In this document: piece after piece, positions 25,111-33,603 of the stretch
Layout of the letters: the number at the start of each line of letters is the position of its first letter
Numbering within the stretch: the stretch's first letter is position 1
From: UBA6049 sp965662345
GTDB taxonomy: Bacteria > Bacteroidota > Bacteroidia > Flavobacteriales_G > Salibacteraceae
Reading direction: 5' to 3'
Length of the DNA: 64,000 nucleotides
Assembly (NCBI GenBank): GCA_965662345.1
Contig: CBFIHE010000001.1
Span: 62,001 to 126,000 of the forward strand
Program-made: the position numbers and the translations under genes
Notes under the pieces: model-generated
The model's input: only the letters and a program-made list of their open reading frames with translations
Told to the model about the DNA's origin: nothing
Databases searched by the model: none

Positions 25111-26199
25111 ATGAAAGATATAGCTTTAAAGAATAAGCACATAGAGGCTGGTGCTAAAATGGTACCTTTTGCAGGGTACAATATGCCGCTACAGTATGCG
25201 GGTTTGAGTGTAGAGCATGAGGCCGTAAGAGAAGCGTTAGGTGTATTTGATGTCTCTCATATGGGAGAATTTTATGTACGTGGTCCTAAAGCACTAGAGC
25301 TGGTACAAAAAGTTACTTCAAATGATGTTACCAAACTGGTTGATGGTAAAGTTCAGTACAGCTGTTTCCCCAATAGCACAGGAGGAATAGTTGATGATCT
25401 GCTGGTTTATCGGGTGAGCGAAGAGGAGTACATGTTGGTTGTTAATGCCAGCAACATAGAGAAAGATTGGGACTGGATTTCTAGTCATAACAGTGTTGGG
25501 GCAGAACTTGAAAATGCTTCAGATTCTATTTCTCTACTCGCTGTACAGGGCCCGAAGGCAGCAGAAGCTATGCAATCGCTTACGTCTGTGAATTTATCGG
25601 ATATGACCTACTATACATTCGAGATAGGAACATTTGCTGGAGTAGAAAATGTGATTATTTCTGCAACCGGATATACGGGTTCAGGAGGTTTTGAAATCTA
25701 CTTTAGCAATGCTGATGCTGATGCGATTTGGGATGCAGTTCTAAAAGCGGGTGAAGGCTTTGGAATTCAGCCTGCAGGACTAGGCTCTAGAGACACATTA
25801 AGATTAGAAATGGGGTTCTGCTTGTATGGAAATGATATAGATGAAAACACTTCTCCATTAGAAGCAGGTTTAGGATGGATTACCAAATTTACAGAGGGTA
25901 ATAACTTTGTGAATCGCGATAGCTTGGCGGCTCAAAAAGATGCTGGTGTAACACGCAAATTGGTAGCCCTAGAAATGATAGAAAAGGGAATCCCAAGGCA
26001 AGGGTATGATGTGTTAGACAGCCAGGGTGTGAGTATTGGTAAGGTAACATCTGGAACGATGTCGCCATCTATGAAAATAGGCATTGGATTGGCTTACATT
26101 GATTTACCGCATAATGCTTTGGACACAGAGGTGCTCGTACAAATTAGAAAGAAACAGCTAAAAGCTAAGGTGGTTAAACTACCTTTTTACAAAAAATAA
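25111..26199 (+). CDS. gcvT: Glycine cleavage system aminomethyltransferase (T protein)
   Basis: This 362-residue enzyme transfers the methylene group of aminomethyl-H-protein to tetrahydrofolate and releases ammonia. Family segments are FAGYNMPLQYAG, GVFDVSHMGEF, TGYTGSGGFEIY, LGSRDTLRLEMGFCLYGND and the C-terminal GKVTSGTMSPSMKIGIGLAYI. The ATG at 25111 is chosen over an upstream TTG because it fits the family N-terminus and the promoter. gcvH and gcvP are not in the window, and no glycine riboswitch is seen. Confidence 0.96.
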   Translation: MKDIALKNKHIEAGAKMVPFAGYNMPLQYAGLSVEHEAVREALGVFDVSHMGEFYVRGPKALELVQKVTSNDVTKLVDGKVQYSCFPNSTGGIVDDLLVYRVSEEEYMLVVNASNIEKDWDWISSHNSVGAELENASDSISLLAVQGPKAAEAMQSLTSVNLSDMTYYTFEIGTFAGVENVIISATGYTGSGGFEIYFSNADADAIWDAVLKAGEGFGIQPAGLGSRDTLRLEMGFCLYGNDIDENTSPLEAGLGWITKFTEGNNFVNRDSLAAQKDAGVTRKLVALEMIEKGIPRQGYDVLDSQGVSIGKVTSGTMSPSMKIGIGLAYIDLPHNALDTEVLVQIRKKQLKAKVVKLPFYKK

Positions 26200-26218
26200 G
26201 GATTGATTGGTCCACAGG

Positions 26219-26247
26219 AAAGCCTTCTGAAAAGAGGGCTTTTTTTT
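26219..26247 (+). terminator. Intrinsic terminator after gcvT
   Basis: Stem AAGCCTTCT/AGAGGGCTT (one T-G wobble) around GAAA, followed by a run of T. Confidence 0.8.
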
Positions 26248-26318
26248 ATATTGATAGGAACACAAAAGTAAACTTATACGAATTAAAAGCGTTTGAATCA
26301 TTACTAAAAGTTTGGATT

Positions 26319-26924
26319 ATGCGCAAAGACTACCATGATTATGTAATTAAAGACGGAAAGTTTATTCGCGAGTTTGAAGAAATGTACCAAGCATGCGATG
26401 ACCCTTGGTCACAATCTTCACAACCCAACCCCTATTCCAGAAGCGCGGGTATAATGCACATTAAGAAGTTCAAGATGGAGTCTATATTGGAATGTGGTTG
26501 TGGATTAGGATACTATTCTCAATGGATATATGAAGAAACGGGAATTATTCCCAAAGGGTTAGATATCTCTGCAACAGCTGTAGAAAGAGGGCAACAGATC
26601 TTTCCTCATTTAGATTTCAATCAGTATAATCTGGTAGACGGTCTCGCACGCTTTTCGAGTTTTGATTGTGTGATGTTTAGCGAAATCATGTGGTATATTT
26701 TAGATGATTTAGAAACTATTCTCAAAGATTTAGCCACGAATTTCAAAGGCAAGTATTTGATGATTAATCAGGTGTTTTACAAAGGTTCTCAGAAATATGG
26801 AACTGAGTACTTTACCAGTAGGGCTGAATTAATAGATTACATGCCTTTTGAAGTGGTTTGTTATACTGAAGCTACTTGTGAAGAAGATAGTACTATCGAA
26901 ACATCTGTTCTTTTTAAAATTTAA
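26319..26924 (+). CDS. Class I SAM-dependent methyltransferase
   Basis: This 201-residue cytoplasmic protein has motif I ILECGCGLGYYSQWI (SAM-binding glycine loop), an acidic residue ending strand 2 in PKGLDISATAV, and a motif-IV-like SFDCVMFSEIMWYI. The substrate cannot be told; proteins of this type are often small-molecule or glycan methyltransferases. It is a single gene flanked by terminators on both sides. Confidence 0.85.
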   Translation: MRKDYHDYVIKDGKFIREFEEMYQACDDPWSQSSQPNPYSRSAGIMHIKKFKMESILECGCGLGYYSQWIYEETGIIPKGLDISATAVERGQQIFPHLDFNQYNLVDGLARFSSFDCVMFSEIMWYILDDLETILKDLATNFKGKYLMINQVFYKGSQKYGTEYFTSRAELIDYMPFEVVCYTEATCEEDSTIETSVLFKI

Positions 26925-26944
26925 AAAAGCTAAATTGAAGAAAT

Positions 26945-26983
26945 AAAAAAGCCTCTAACAATAAACATGTTAGAGGGTTTTTA
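26945..26983. terminator. Bidirectional terminator between the methyltransferase and tRNA-Arg
   Basis: A 9-bp stem CCTCTAACA/TGTTAGAGG around a 7-nt loop. A-rich and T-rich flanks allow it to work on both strands. Confidence 0.75.
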
Positions 26984-26986
26984 TTG

Positions 26987-27058
26987 TAGCTCCGCTAGGA
27001 ATCGAACCTAGATCTTGGGTACCGGAAACCCACATACTATCCATTGTACTACGGAGCC
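26987..27058 (-). tRNA. tRNA-Arg (anticodon CCG)
   Basis: Read on the minus strand, the 72 nt fold into a full cloverleaf. The acceptor stem is GGCTCCG/CGGAGCT (G1-U72 wobble), the D stem GTAC/GTAT, the anticodon stem TGGGT/ACCCA with loop TTCCGGT (anticodon CCG), and the T arm CTAGG-TTCGATT-CCTAG; the discriminator is A. CCA is not encoded. A TAATTTCG element lies 28 nt upstream (27086-27093). Confidence 0.95.
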
Positions 27059-27171
27059 AAAAGGCATGCATTGAATGCAGTTTGGCGAAATTATTAAATA
27101 GCAGGATATAGCAGAATAAATAGTTGTGTTTGCTAAAGGGTAGATAAGGTTCATTAATTCCATGCGGGTAA

Positions 27172-29592
27172 ATGATGTTCTGCTATTTTAGTTTCATGAA
27201 AATATTTGGTCACATCTGTGTCATAGCAATCCTCTTGTTGGGTTTTAGTTCAGCTTCAGCTAATGATGAGAGTCAAATTTTATCCAATGATTCGCTTAGA
27301 TCTATGGATATCATTCCACTTGTGGATTTAACAATAGAGCTATCAGCTACTGTTGACCTAATAGATAGGAATGCAGTTCAGCTTCAAGGAGATACTGCCA
27401 CAAGGAATGAGAGGTATAACCAAGTTTTAGATCAAGGGAAGGGGCTTAAGCAAGTAGCTGAATACCTCATGAATAAGGTGGTAAATAAAAATCTCTTACA
27501 ATTAGAATACAATCGCTTGATAGCGTATGAAGATAAAGTAGAAGGAGTATTAGGATCTTTAGATGAAGACATCATAAAGTTTACTGAGGATATAGATAGA
27601 GTAAATAAGAAGAAGCGAAAATGGGATAAGACCATAGCGTATTATAAATCAGTTGATTTATCAGAAGGCTTAAACAGGGTTGTTGCTATTAGAAGTAAAT
27701 TAGATAGCGTAGGGATGGCATTAAATGTAGGGCTCAACAAATACCTCTCTAAGCAAGATGTGTTTTTGGCAGAAAAATCACAAGTTGCAGAATTGGTGAA
27801 GTCACTTTCTGACCTACAGAATAACTACCTCTACAACTTACTTGAACCTTCAGAACCAGTTATTTGGAAGGGTAGTTCTAATCAAGACTCCACTGACTCT
27901 ACAATTGTTGATGAAAGCTTTGTTTACTCTGTTTTGGGTCTCAACTCTTGGAGCAATCAGCTTAAAGGGTTTGTAGACGAAAATCCATCCAATACCAGAG
28001 GACACGTATTGTTTAGTGTAGTTATTCTGGTTCTCCTTTTCTCTTTTAAAAACGCTGTTAAAGAAATAAATATTGAGCCAGAGCAACAGCGAGTAATTGC
28101 GACTTTATTCAGTATGCCATTACTCTCAGGTCTGTTGGTAAGTGTGATCATGGTTTTCATTTTTTACCCAGTAATACCTCTTGGTCTTAGACCTATACTT
28201 CTTCTAGCAGTATTATTTCCCACGCTCTTTCTTGGTATTAGGATAGTGGAGCAATACTTAAGAATACCACTAATAATAATCTTGGTGATTTATTTATTAG
28301 ATCAAATGATTGTAATCTACGGAGATGGATCTGTTTTCTACAGAATTTTGATGATGCTTGAAGCCTTGGGAGGCATGGCAGCCATGTATTTTGGCTACAA
28401 AAATAGGTTGCAGAAAACACGGAATAAGGTTTGGGAAGTGGCTTTGTCTTTGACGCCACTTTTGGGTGCATTATTTGCTGTTTCTTTTGTACTCAATGTC
28501 TTTGGATACGTGCGTTTGGCCAATGTAATCACAACAGTGATTTCTTATGGATTTCTAATGGCTTTGGTTTTGGTCATTCTCTACAAAACTTCCATTGGGC
28601 TTTTACATATGTTGATTTTCCACTCTGTACTTACCAGAGTAAACGTGATTGCAAACTATGGCAGTCTATTGTACAAACGCCTGCTACAGGCGGTTGGTGT
28701 TTTATTGGTATACATGTGGTTCGTGGGCTTTTTACGTAAATCAATGCTTTCCCAGTCCGTTTCGCAATTTTGGGAAAGTTTTTACACAACCGAGTTTGTA
28801 TACGGGGCATTAAGCATCTCTGTTCAAGCTATTACAGAATTCTTCTTAGTTCTTGCAGGTTCTGTAATAATTGCAAATACTATTCGAGCGATTCTTCAAG
28901 AAGATTTACTCATTCGCTTAAACCTCAAAAGAGGCGTACCCAAGGCAATTGCAATGATCACGAAGTACACCTTACTTGTAATTGGTTTCTTTTTGGCAAT
29001 ATCATCTATGGGAGTAGATATAGATAAGCTTGGATTCTTGGCAGGTGGCTTAGGCGTGGGTATTGGTTTTGGATTGCAAAATATTGTTGGAAATTTCATT
29101 AGTGGATTGATTCTCATATTCGAGAGACCCATTCATGAGGGAGACGTTATTGTAGCTGGTGAGACTGAAGGAGAAGTTAAAGAAATAGGTTTAAGGAGCT
29201 GTACCGTTCGTTCTTGGGATGGCGCAGAGGTAATTATGCCCAACCAAGAGTTCATTACAGGTAAAGTTACCAATTGGACCCTTTCAGATGCAAATCGTAG
29301 AAAAGAACTCCTTATAAAAACCAAGTTGAGCGCCAATCCAAATGAAGTTGTAGAAAATATAGCTGCTGCTATTGAAAAGAGGGGGGATGTTTTAAAAAAT
29401 CCTGCTCCTATGGTTTTATATCAAGGTTATTCTGAGTACTCTCATGATTTTAGAGTGCTTTTTTGGCTAGATAGAAATTTGTTAGCGGCATCAAGTGAAG
29501 TAGCCTTAGCTATTTATGAGAGGTTAACTGATATGGGAATTGCTAACCCTATTCCAATTCGTGAGATAAGAGAGCAAAAAAAAGCCGAATAA
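27172..29592 (+). CDS. Large MscS-family mechanosensitive channel
   Basis: This 806-residue protein has a signal peptide (ATG at 27172, or more compactly at 27196, before KIFGHICVIAILLLGF), then a periplasmic helical region (about 50-230, with coiled-coil character). About 8-10 spans follow (from residue 285), and a C-terminal MscS core. The pore helix is GLGVGIGFGLQNIVGNFISGL in overlapping form, followed by FERPIHEGDVI and a beta domain with VIMPNQEFITGKVTNW. It probably releases solutes under hypo-osmotic stress, resembling the large MscK/YjeP branch. A terminator of the opposite gene overlaps its last codons. Confidence 0.92.
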   Translation: MMFCYFSFMKIFGHICVIAILLLGFSSASANDESQILSNDSLRSMDIIPLVDLTIELSATVDLIDRNAVQLQGDTATRNERYNQVLDQGKGLKQVAEYLMNKVVNKNLLQLEYNRLIAYEDKVEGVLGSLDEDIIKFTEDIDRVNKKKRKWDKTIAYYKSVDLSEGLNRVVAIRSKLDSVGMALNVGLNKYLSKQDVFLAEKSQVAELVKSLSDLQNNYLYNLLEPSEPVIWKGSSNQDSTDSTIVDESFVYSVLGLNSWSNQLKGFVDENPSNTRGHVLFSVVILVLLFSFKNAVKEINIEPEQQRVIATLFSMPLLSGLLVSVIMVFIFYPVIPLGLRPILLLAVLFPTLFLGIRIVEQYLRIPLIIILVIYLLDQMIVIYGDGSVFYRILMMLEALGGMAAMYFGYKNRLQKTRNKVWEVALSLTPLLGALFAVSFVLNVFGYVRLANVITTVISYGFLMALVLVILYKTSIGLLHMLIFHSVLTRVNVIANYGSLLYKRLLQAVGVLLVYMWFVGFLRKSMLSQSVSQFWESFYTTEFVYGALSISVQAITEFFLVLAGSVIIANTIRAILQEDLLIRLNLKRGVPKAIAMITKYTLLVIGFFLAISSMGVDIDKLGFLAGGLGVGIGFGLQNIVGNFISGLILIFERPIHEGDVIVAGETEGEVKEIGLRSCTVRSWDGAEVIMPNQEFITGKVTNWTLSDANRRKELLIKTKLSANPNEVVENIAAAIEKRGDVLKNPAPMVLYQGYSEYSHDFRVLFWLDRNLLAASSEVALAIYERLTDMGIANPIPIREIREQKKAE

Positions 29593-29610
29593 GAAAATCT
29601 CAATCGGCTT
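29576..29610 (-). terminator. Terminator of the OM-barrel gene, lying within the end of the MscS gene
   Basis: On the minus strand, stem AAGCCGA/TCGGCTT with a 15-nt loop is followed by a run of T. It overlaps the last codons of the convergent channel gene. Confidence 0.65.
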
Positions 29611-29630
29611 AAAGTGTTGTGTTTAGAGTT

Positions 29631-30215
29631 TTAATGCCAATAGCTAATACCTACATTGAACCCAAGCCAAGAATGATCCCAAGAAGCATCCCCAGCTTGG
29701 AACGCATAATTGTACCTGGCAGAAAAGAATATATCAGCTCCCCCATATGTTGGTAAAATAATACCTACCTCAGGATACAAGCCAAAATGCCAATTCTTTT
29801 CTTCTAACAAAAACGCACCAAATTCATTTCGTTGAATGATGCGGTACGTTCCTGCACCAATAGTTCCAAAGGGAATAACAGTTGCATCTGGATCCAAATA
29901 ATAGGTTACGTTGGCTAATACAGGAAATGCATTCACATATCTGTATTGGTTTGCTGTAACGGTACGTGTACCTTCTGAATAACTTCCTTTTTCCACAAAG
30001 TCATTGAAGACATTCCAACCCATGGTTAGACCAATGCCTACATTCTCTGTTTTCATTTTCTTCCACTCCAAGTTCATACCCCTCCAGCTGTAATTTGATA
30101 CAAAATCGGCAGTCTTGGCTGTAGGCATACCCATGCCATAGGTTACAGAGAAGAAATTATCTTGAGCTTGTGCTGTGCCTACAAAGGCAAAAAGAATGAT
30201 TAAAAGCTTTTTCAT
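29631..30215 (-). CDS. Outer-membrane beta-barrel protein
   Basis: This 194-residue protein has a signal peptide (residues 1-17, ending AQAQ) and eight or so amphipathic strands ending in FNVGISYWH, as in small OmpX/OmpW-like barrels. Function unknown. It starts 5 nt after the DUF4136 lipoprotein gene and is probably co-transcribed with it, followed by its own terminator. Confidence 0.8.
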   Translation of the reverse strand: MKKLLIILFAFVGTAQAQDNFFSVTYGMGMPTAKTADFVSNYSWRGMNLEWKKMKTENVGIGLTMGWNVFNDFVEKGSYSEGTRTVTANQYRYVNAFPVLANVTYYLDPDATVIPFGTIGAGTYRIIQRNEFGAFLLEEKNWHFGLYPEVGIILPTYGGADIFFSARYNYAFQAGDASWDHSWLGFNVGISYWH

Positions 30216-30220
30216 CGGAA

Positions 30221-30895
30221 CTATTTTTTAAGGTATTTGGATTGGTCAAAGGCTAAGTCAACATTTCGCTCAATTCTAGAGCGGTTGCTACTTGTATTGC
30301 TAGAGAGCAATCCACCTATGGTAGCAGTCCATATGACAGGAATTTCCTCTTCTTCATTTGATTTGCCAAAAGGATCGAGCATGTCTACCTGAATACTGCC
30401 CACTCTGTAATCTTCTTTATAGGTGCCGCCATAAGAAGGGTAGTATGGGTAGCCAGGATAATAACAACATCCACCGTATCCTGGGTAATATCCCCATCCT
30501 GGGTAATACCCCCACGTTGGCCAGTAAATGGTGTAATAAGCCGAGAACTCAGCTCTAATAGTAGTAGCGGTTAGGATAACATCTGCCAAATTGTTTGAAT
30601 CCAAAGAATCTACTTCTACCCAACCGTAATCCAAAAAGTTCTTGCGAATGGCATCTAGTAAATCATTTTGCTCTCCAGGTGTAAGCGGACTTAGTTTCCT
30701 GTCAGTAGAGTCAAAAATATCAACAACCGTATCTGGCAAATGAAAAGTTACATAACTATTGAAGTCAGCAGACTCATCATAGTTGGTAATAACCATATCG
30801 TAATCGCTGTAAGAACGGTATTGATCTGGGTAACATCCAAAAAGCAGTGCAAAAACTAACGAGGCTGCAGAAACTCGTGAAAAAAGCTTTTTCAT
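30221..30895 (-). CDS. DUF4136 lipoprotein
   Basis: About 224 residues with a lipobox ALLFGC near residue 21. The DUF4136 pattern follows: a DYDMVITNYDESADFNSY opening, then conserved D and R residues and a C-terminal segment (RIERNVDLAFDQSKYL). A Tyr/Pro/Gly-rich insert (YYPGWGYYPGYGG, then CCYYPGYPYYP) lies at about residues 130-155. Function unknown; the family is found in the envelope of Gram-negative bacteria. I chose the ATG at 30895: a perfect -7 element (30911-30918) lies 16 nt upstream and would cover the alternative start at 30913. Confidence 0.88.
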   Translation of the reverse strand: MKKLFSRVSAASLVFALLFGCYPDQYRSYSDYDMVITNYDESADFNSYVTFHLPDTVVDIFDSTDRKLSPLTPGEQNDLLDAIRKNFLDYGWVEVDSLDSNNLADVILTATTIRAEFSAYYTIYWPTWGYYPGWGYYPGYGGCCYYPGYPYYPSYGGTYKEDYRVGSIQVDMLDPFGKSNEEEEIPVIWTATIGGLLSSNTSSNRSRIERNVDLAFDQSKYLKK

Positions 30896-30910
30896 GAAAG
30901 AATATTTTGG

Positions 30911-30918
30911 CAAAGATA
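30911..30918 (-). promoter_or_regulatory. -7 promoter element for the DUF4136 operon
   Basis: On the minus strand TATCTTTG, perfect consensus, 16 nt before the ATG at 30895. Confidence 0.5.
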
Positions 30919-30982
30919 GCTGAATAGTAAAAGTTGTGCCGCTTTAAAAATTGATTTGTGTCAGTTTGTCAGAATTGCTGAA

Positions 30983-30998
30983 GTGGCACGCCAATTGA
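30983..30998 (+). promoter_or_regulatory. Sigma-54-like promoter of htpG
   Basis: GTGGCACGCCAATTGA matches the sigma-54 -24/-12 pattern TGGCACG-N4-TTGC except that the last C is A; the GG and the second G are the required 12 bp apart. A direct repeat of GTCAG (30960-30972) lies just upstream. The htpG ATG is 28 nt after the element. Confidence 0.6.
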
Positions 30999-31025
30999 CA
31001 TATAAAAAGCAAAAAAACAGATAAA

Positions 31026-33017
31026 ATGGCTACAGGAAAAATTGACGTACAAACGGAGAATATNNNNNNNNNNNNNNNNNNNNNNNNNNNNNNNNNNNNN
31101 NNNNNNNNNNNNNNNNNNNNNNNNNNNNNNNNNNNNNNNNNNNNNNNNNNNNNNNNNNNNNNATTCCCGATTATCAAGAAATTCCTTTATTCAGATCACG
31201 AGATATTTTTACGCGAGTTGGTATCCAACGCAGTGGATGCTACCTCCAAAATAAAAGCACTTTCCAAAATGGGTGAGTACTCTGGAGAGTTAGGTGATTT
31301 GCGTGTAAATGTGTCTTTAGATGAAGAGAATAAAACACTTACCATTTCAGATAATGGTGTGGGAATGTCTGAAGAAGAAGTGGGTAAGTACTTGAATCAA
31401 GTAGCTTTCTCAGGTGCAGAGGAGTTCTTGAAAAAGTATGAAGGCAAGGCAGAAGATTCTGGAATCATTGGTCACTTTGGTCTTGGATTCTACTCAGCCT
31501 TTATGGTTGCAAGCAAGGTTGAGGTCATTACTAAATCATTTACAGATACTCCTGCTGTAAAGTGGGAGTGTGATGGCTCTCCTGAATACACTATTTCAAA
31601 GGCGCAGCGCGATACCAGAGGAACCGACATCGTTTTACATATTGATGAAGATTCTAAAGAGTTTTTAGAGAAAAGTCGAGTTCAAGGTATATTAGATAAA
31701 TACTGTAAGTTTTTACCTGTTGAGATTCAGTTTGGCACTAAAACTGAGTGGGAAGATGATGCCAATGGTGAAAAAGACGATGATGGCAATGTGAAGCGCG
31801 TTGAGAAGGAAGTTGATAACGTTATCAATAACCCATCTCCAGCTTGGACAAAGAAGCCGGCAGACTTGGAGGATAAAGATTACAAAGACTTCTACCGTGA
31901 GCTATATCCTATGACTTTTGAGGAGCCTATGTTCCATATTCATTTGAATGTAGATTATCCTTTCAAGCTAACGGGTATATTGTATTTCCCTCGTTTGAAG
32001 AATAACATCCAGCTTCAGAAGAACAAAATTCAACTATACAGCAATCAGGTCTTTATTACAGATTCTGTAGAAAACATAGTTCCTGAGTTTTTGACTTTGC
32101 TTCATGGGGTTATAGACTCTCCAGATATTCCTCTTAATGTATCTCGCTCATACTTACAAGAAGATGGTAATGTGAAGAAAATCTCTTCTCACATTACTAA
32201 GAAAGTGGCAGATAAGTTATCTCGCATGTTTAAGAACAATCGAGAAGACTTTGAGAAAAAATGGGACGATACCAAGGTGTTTATTGAATACGGCATGTTA
32301 ACAGATGAAAAGTTTGCCGATAAAATAAAACCTGCTGTACTCTTTAAAAATACCGAGGGTAAATATGCTACAATTGATGAGCATCGCGATGCGGTAAAAG
32401 AGAAACAAACAGATAAAGATGGTAATACCATATTCCTTTACGCTACAAATGAAGATGAGCAGTATGCATACATTGATGCTGCTAAGAATAGAGGATATGA
32501 AGTGTTGATTTTAGATTCTCCGTTAACCAGTCATTGGGTTCAGCAATTGGAGATGAAAGAAGAGAAATTATCTTTCAAACGTGTTGATGCAGATACGTTG
32601 GATAAGTTGATTCAAAAGGAAGAAAAAATTGAATCTAACTTAACAGAAGACCAAGAGAAAGAGTTGAAGCCATTGTTTGAAGGTGTTGTTGATGCCCAAT
32701 CTTTTACAGTGCAGTTTGAGAGCTTGACTGAAAATGACGAACCTGTTGTAATTACTCAGCCAGAATTCATGCGCAGAATGAAAGAACAACAAGAAGTTGG
32801 TGGTGGTATGACGGGTATGGGTTCAATGCCAGATATGTACAACTTGGTTGTAAATGCCAATCATCCGCTCACAAGTAAAATCTTAACGGAGCAAGATGAA
32901 GAAAAGCGTAAATCACTGAGTAAACAAGCTGTTGATTTAGCAAAACTATCTCAGGGAATGTTGAAAGGAAAAGAGCTCACCAGCTTTATCAAAAGAAGTG
33001 TTACCTTGATTGACTAA
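31026..33017 (+). CDS. htpG: Molecular chaperone HtpG (Hsp90), interrupted by a 99-base N run
   Basis: This is the bacterial Hsp90 ATP-dependent chaperone of the cytoplasm. It has the N-terminal GHKL ATP-binding domain (ELVSNAVDAT, DNGVGM, GHFGLGFYSAFM), a middle domain (NIQLQKNKIQLYSNQVFI) and a C-terminal dimerisation domain. The frame as written has 663 codons including 34 unreadable ones. Joining the bases on both sides of the N run (31064-31162) directly restores TEN-I-FPIIKKFLYSD, the normal family sequence, and gives 630 residues, the normal length. Unlike its neighbours it is preceded by a sigma-54-like promoter. lemA follows after 10 nt. Confidence 0.95.
   Translation: MATGKIDVQTENXXXXXXXXXXXXXXXXXXXXXXXXXXXXXXXXXXFPIIKKFLYSDHEIFLRELVSNAVDATSKIKALSKMGEYSGELGDLRVNVSLDEENKTLTISDNGVGMSEEEVGKYLNQVAFSGAEEFLKKYEGKAEDSGIIGHFGLGFYSAFMVASKVEVITKSFTDTPAVKWECDGSPEYTISKAQRDTRGTDIVLHIDEDSKEFLEKSRVQGILDKYCKFLPVEIQFGTKTEWEDDANGEKDDDGNVKRVEKEVDNVINNPSPAWTKKPADLEDKDYKDFYRELYPMTFEEPMFHIHLNVDYPFKLTGILYFPRLKNNIQLQKNKIQLYSNQVFITDSVENIVPEFLTLLHGVIDSPDIPLNVSRSYLQEDGNVKKISSHITKKVADKLSRMFKNNREDFEKKWDDTKVFIEYGMLTDEKFADKIKPAVLFKNTEGKYATIDEHRDAVKEKQTDKDGNTIFLYATNEDEQYAYIDAAKNRGYEVLILDSPLTSHWVQQLEMKEEKLSFKRVDADTLDKLIQKEEKIESNLTEDQEKELKPLFEGVVDAQSFTVQFESLTENDEPVVITQPEFMRRMKEQQEVGGGMTGMGSMPDMYNLVVNANHPLTSKILTEQDEEKRKSLSKQAVDLAKLSQGMLKGKELTSFIKRSVTLID
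31064..31162. other. Run of 99 N (assembly gap)
   Basis: Exactly 99 undetermined bases inside codon 13 of htpG. The flanks join without loss to give an uninterrupted HtpG, so the true gap length is probably zero. Confidence 0.9.
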
Positions 33018-33027
33018 GACATAGAGA

Positions 33028-33603
33028 ATGAGAATATTAAAATGGATTCTTCCTTTAATCGCAGCTACAACTTTAAGTAGCTGCGGTTATAACACCATGG
33101 TTTCGCAGCGCGAAACGGTGAAAGAGCAATGGAGTCAGGTTGAAACGCAGTACCAACGCAGAAGTGATTTAATTCCAAATTTGGTGAACACGGTTAAAGG
33201 TGCTGCCGATTTTGAGAAAGAAACACTCACAGGTGTAATAGAAGCACGTTCAAAAGCTACTCAAATAACTGTAGATCCTAATAAGTTAACGCAGGAGAAT
33301 ATTCAGAACTTTCAAAAAGCGCAAGGCCAAGTGAGTTCAGCTTTAAGCAGGTTACTGGTAACTGTAGAGCGTTATCCAGATCTTAAAGCGAACCAAAACT
33401 TTAGAGATTTGCAGGCACAGTTAGAGGGCACGGAGAACCGAATTTCAGTAGCTAGAAAGAATTACAACACCGCTGTAAAGGTGTACAATACGTCTGTCCA
33501 GCAATTCCCTAGAAACCTTGTTGCGGGTATGTTCAATTTTGAGCAAATGCCTTATTACGAAGCAGAGGAAGGTGCGGAGAAAGCTCCTGAAGTATCATTC
33601 TAG
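33028..33603 (+). CDS. lemA: LemA family protein
   Basis: This 191-residue protein has a signal sequence with a lipobox-like LSSCG (residues 16-20). The LemA pattern follows: a helical coiled domain with VKEQWSQVETQYQRRSDLIPNLV in overlapping form, EARSKA, and a C-terminal RNLVAGMFNFEQMPYYEA. It is envelope-associated; function is unknown, though LemA proteins often accompany TPM-domain proteins, which are absent here. It follows htpG after 10 nt on the same strand. Confidence 0.9.
   Translation: MRILKWILPLIAATTLSSCGYNTMVSQRETVKEQWSQVETQYQRRSDLIPNLVNTVKGAADFEKETLTGVIEARSKATQITVDPNKLTQENIQNFQKAQGQVSSALSRLLVTVERYPDLKANQNFRDLQAQLEGTENRISVARKNYNTAVKVYNTSVQQFPRNLVAGMFNFEQMPYYEAEEGAEKAPEVSF

Noticed and set aside
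25090..25111. Glycine riboswitch before gcvT
   Set aside because: The leader is only about 15 nt long, too short for one.
28431..28739. 102-codon open frame within the MscS gene in another frame
   Set aside because: Lies wholly inside a clear channel gene and its composition is that of a frame-shifted membrane protein.
31064..31162. A 33-residue insertion in HtpG
   Set aside because: The N run only stands for unknown sequence; the flanks join perfectly without it.
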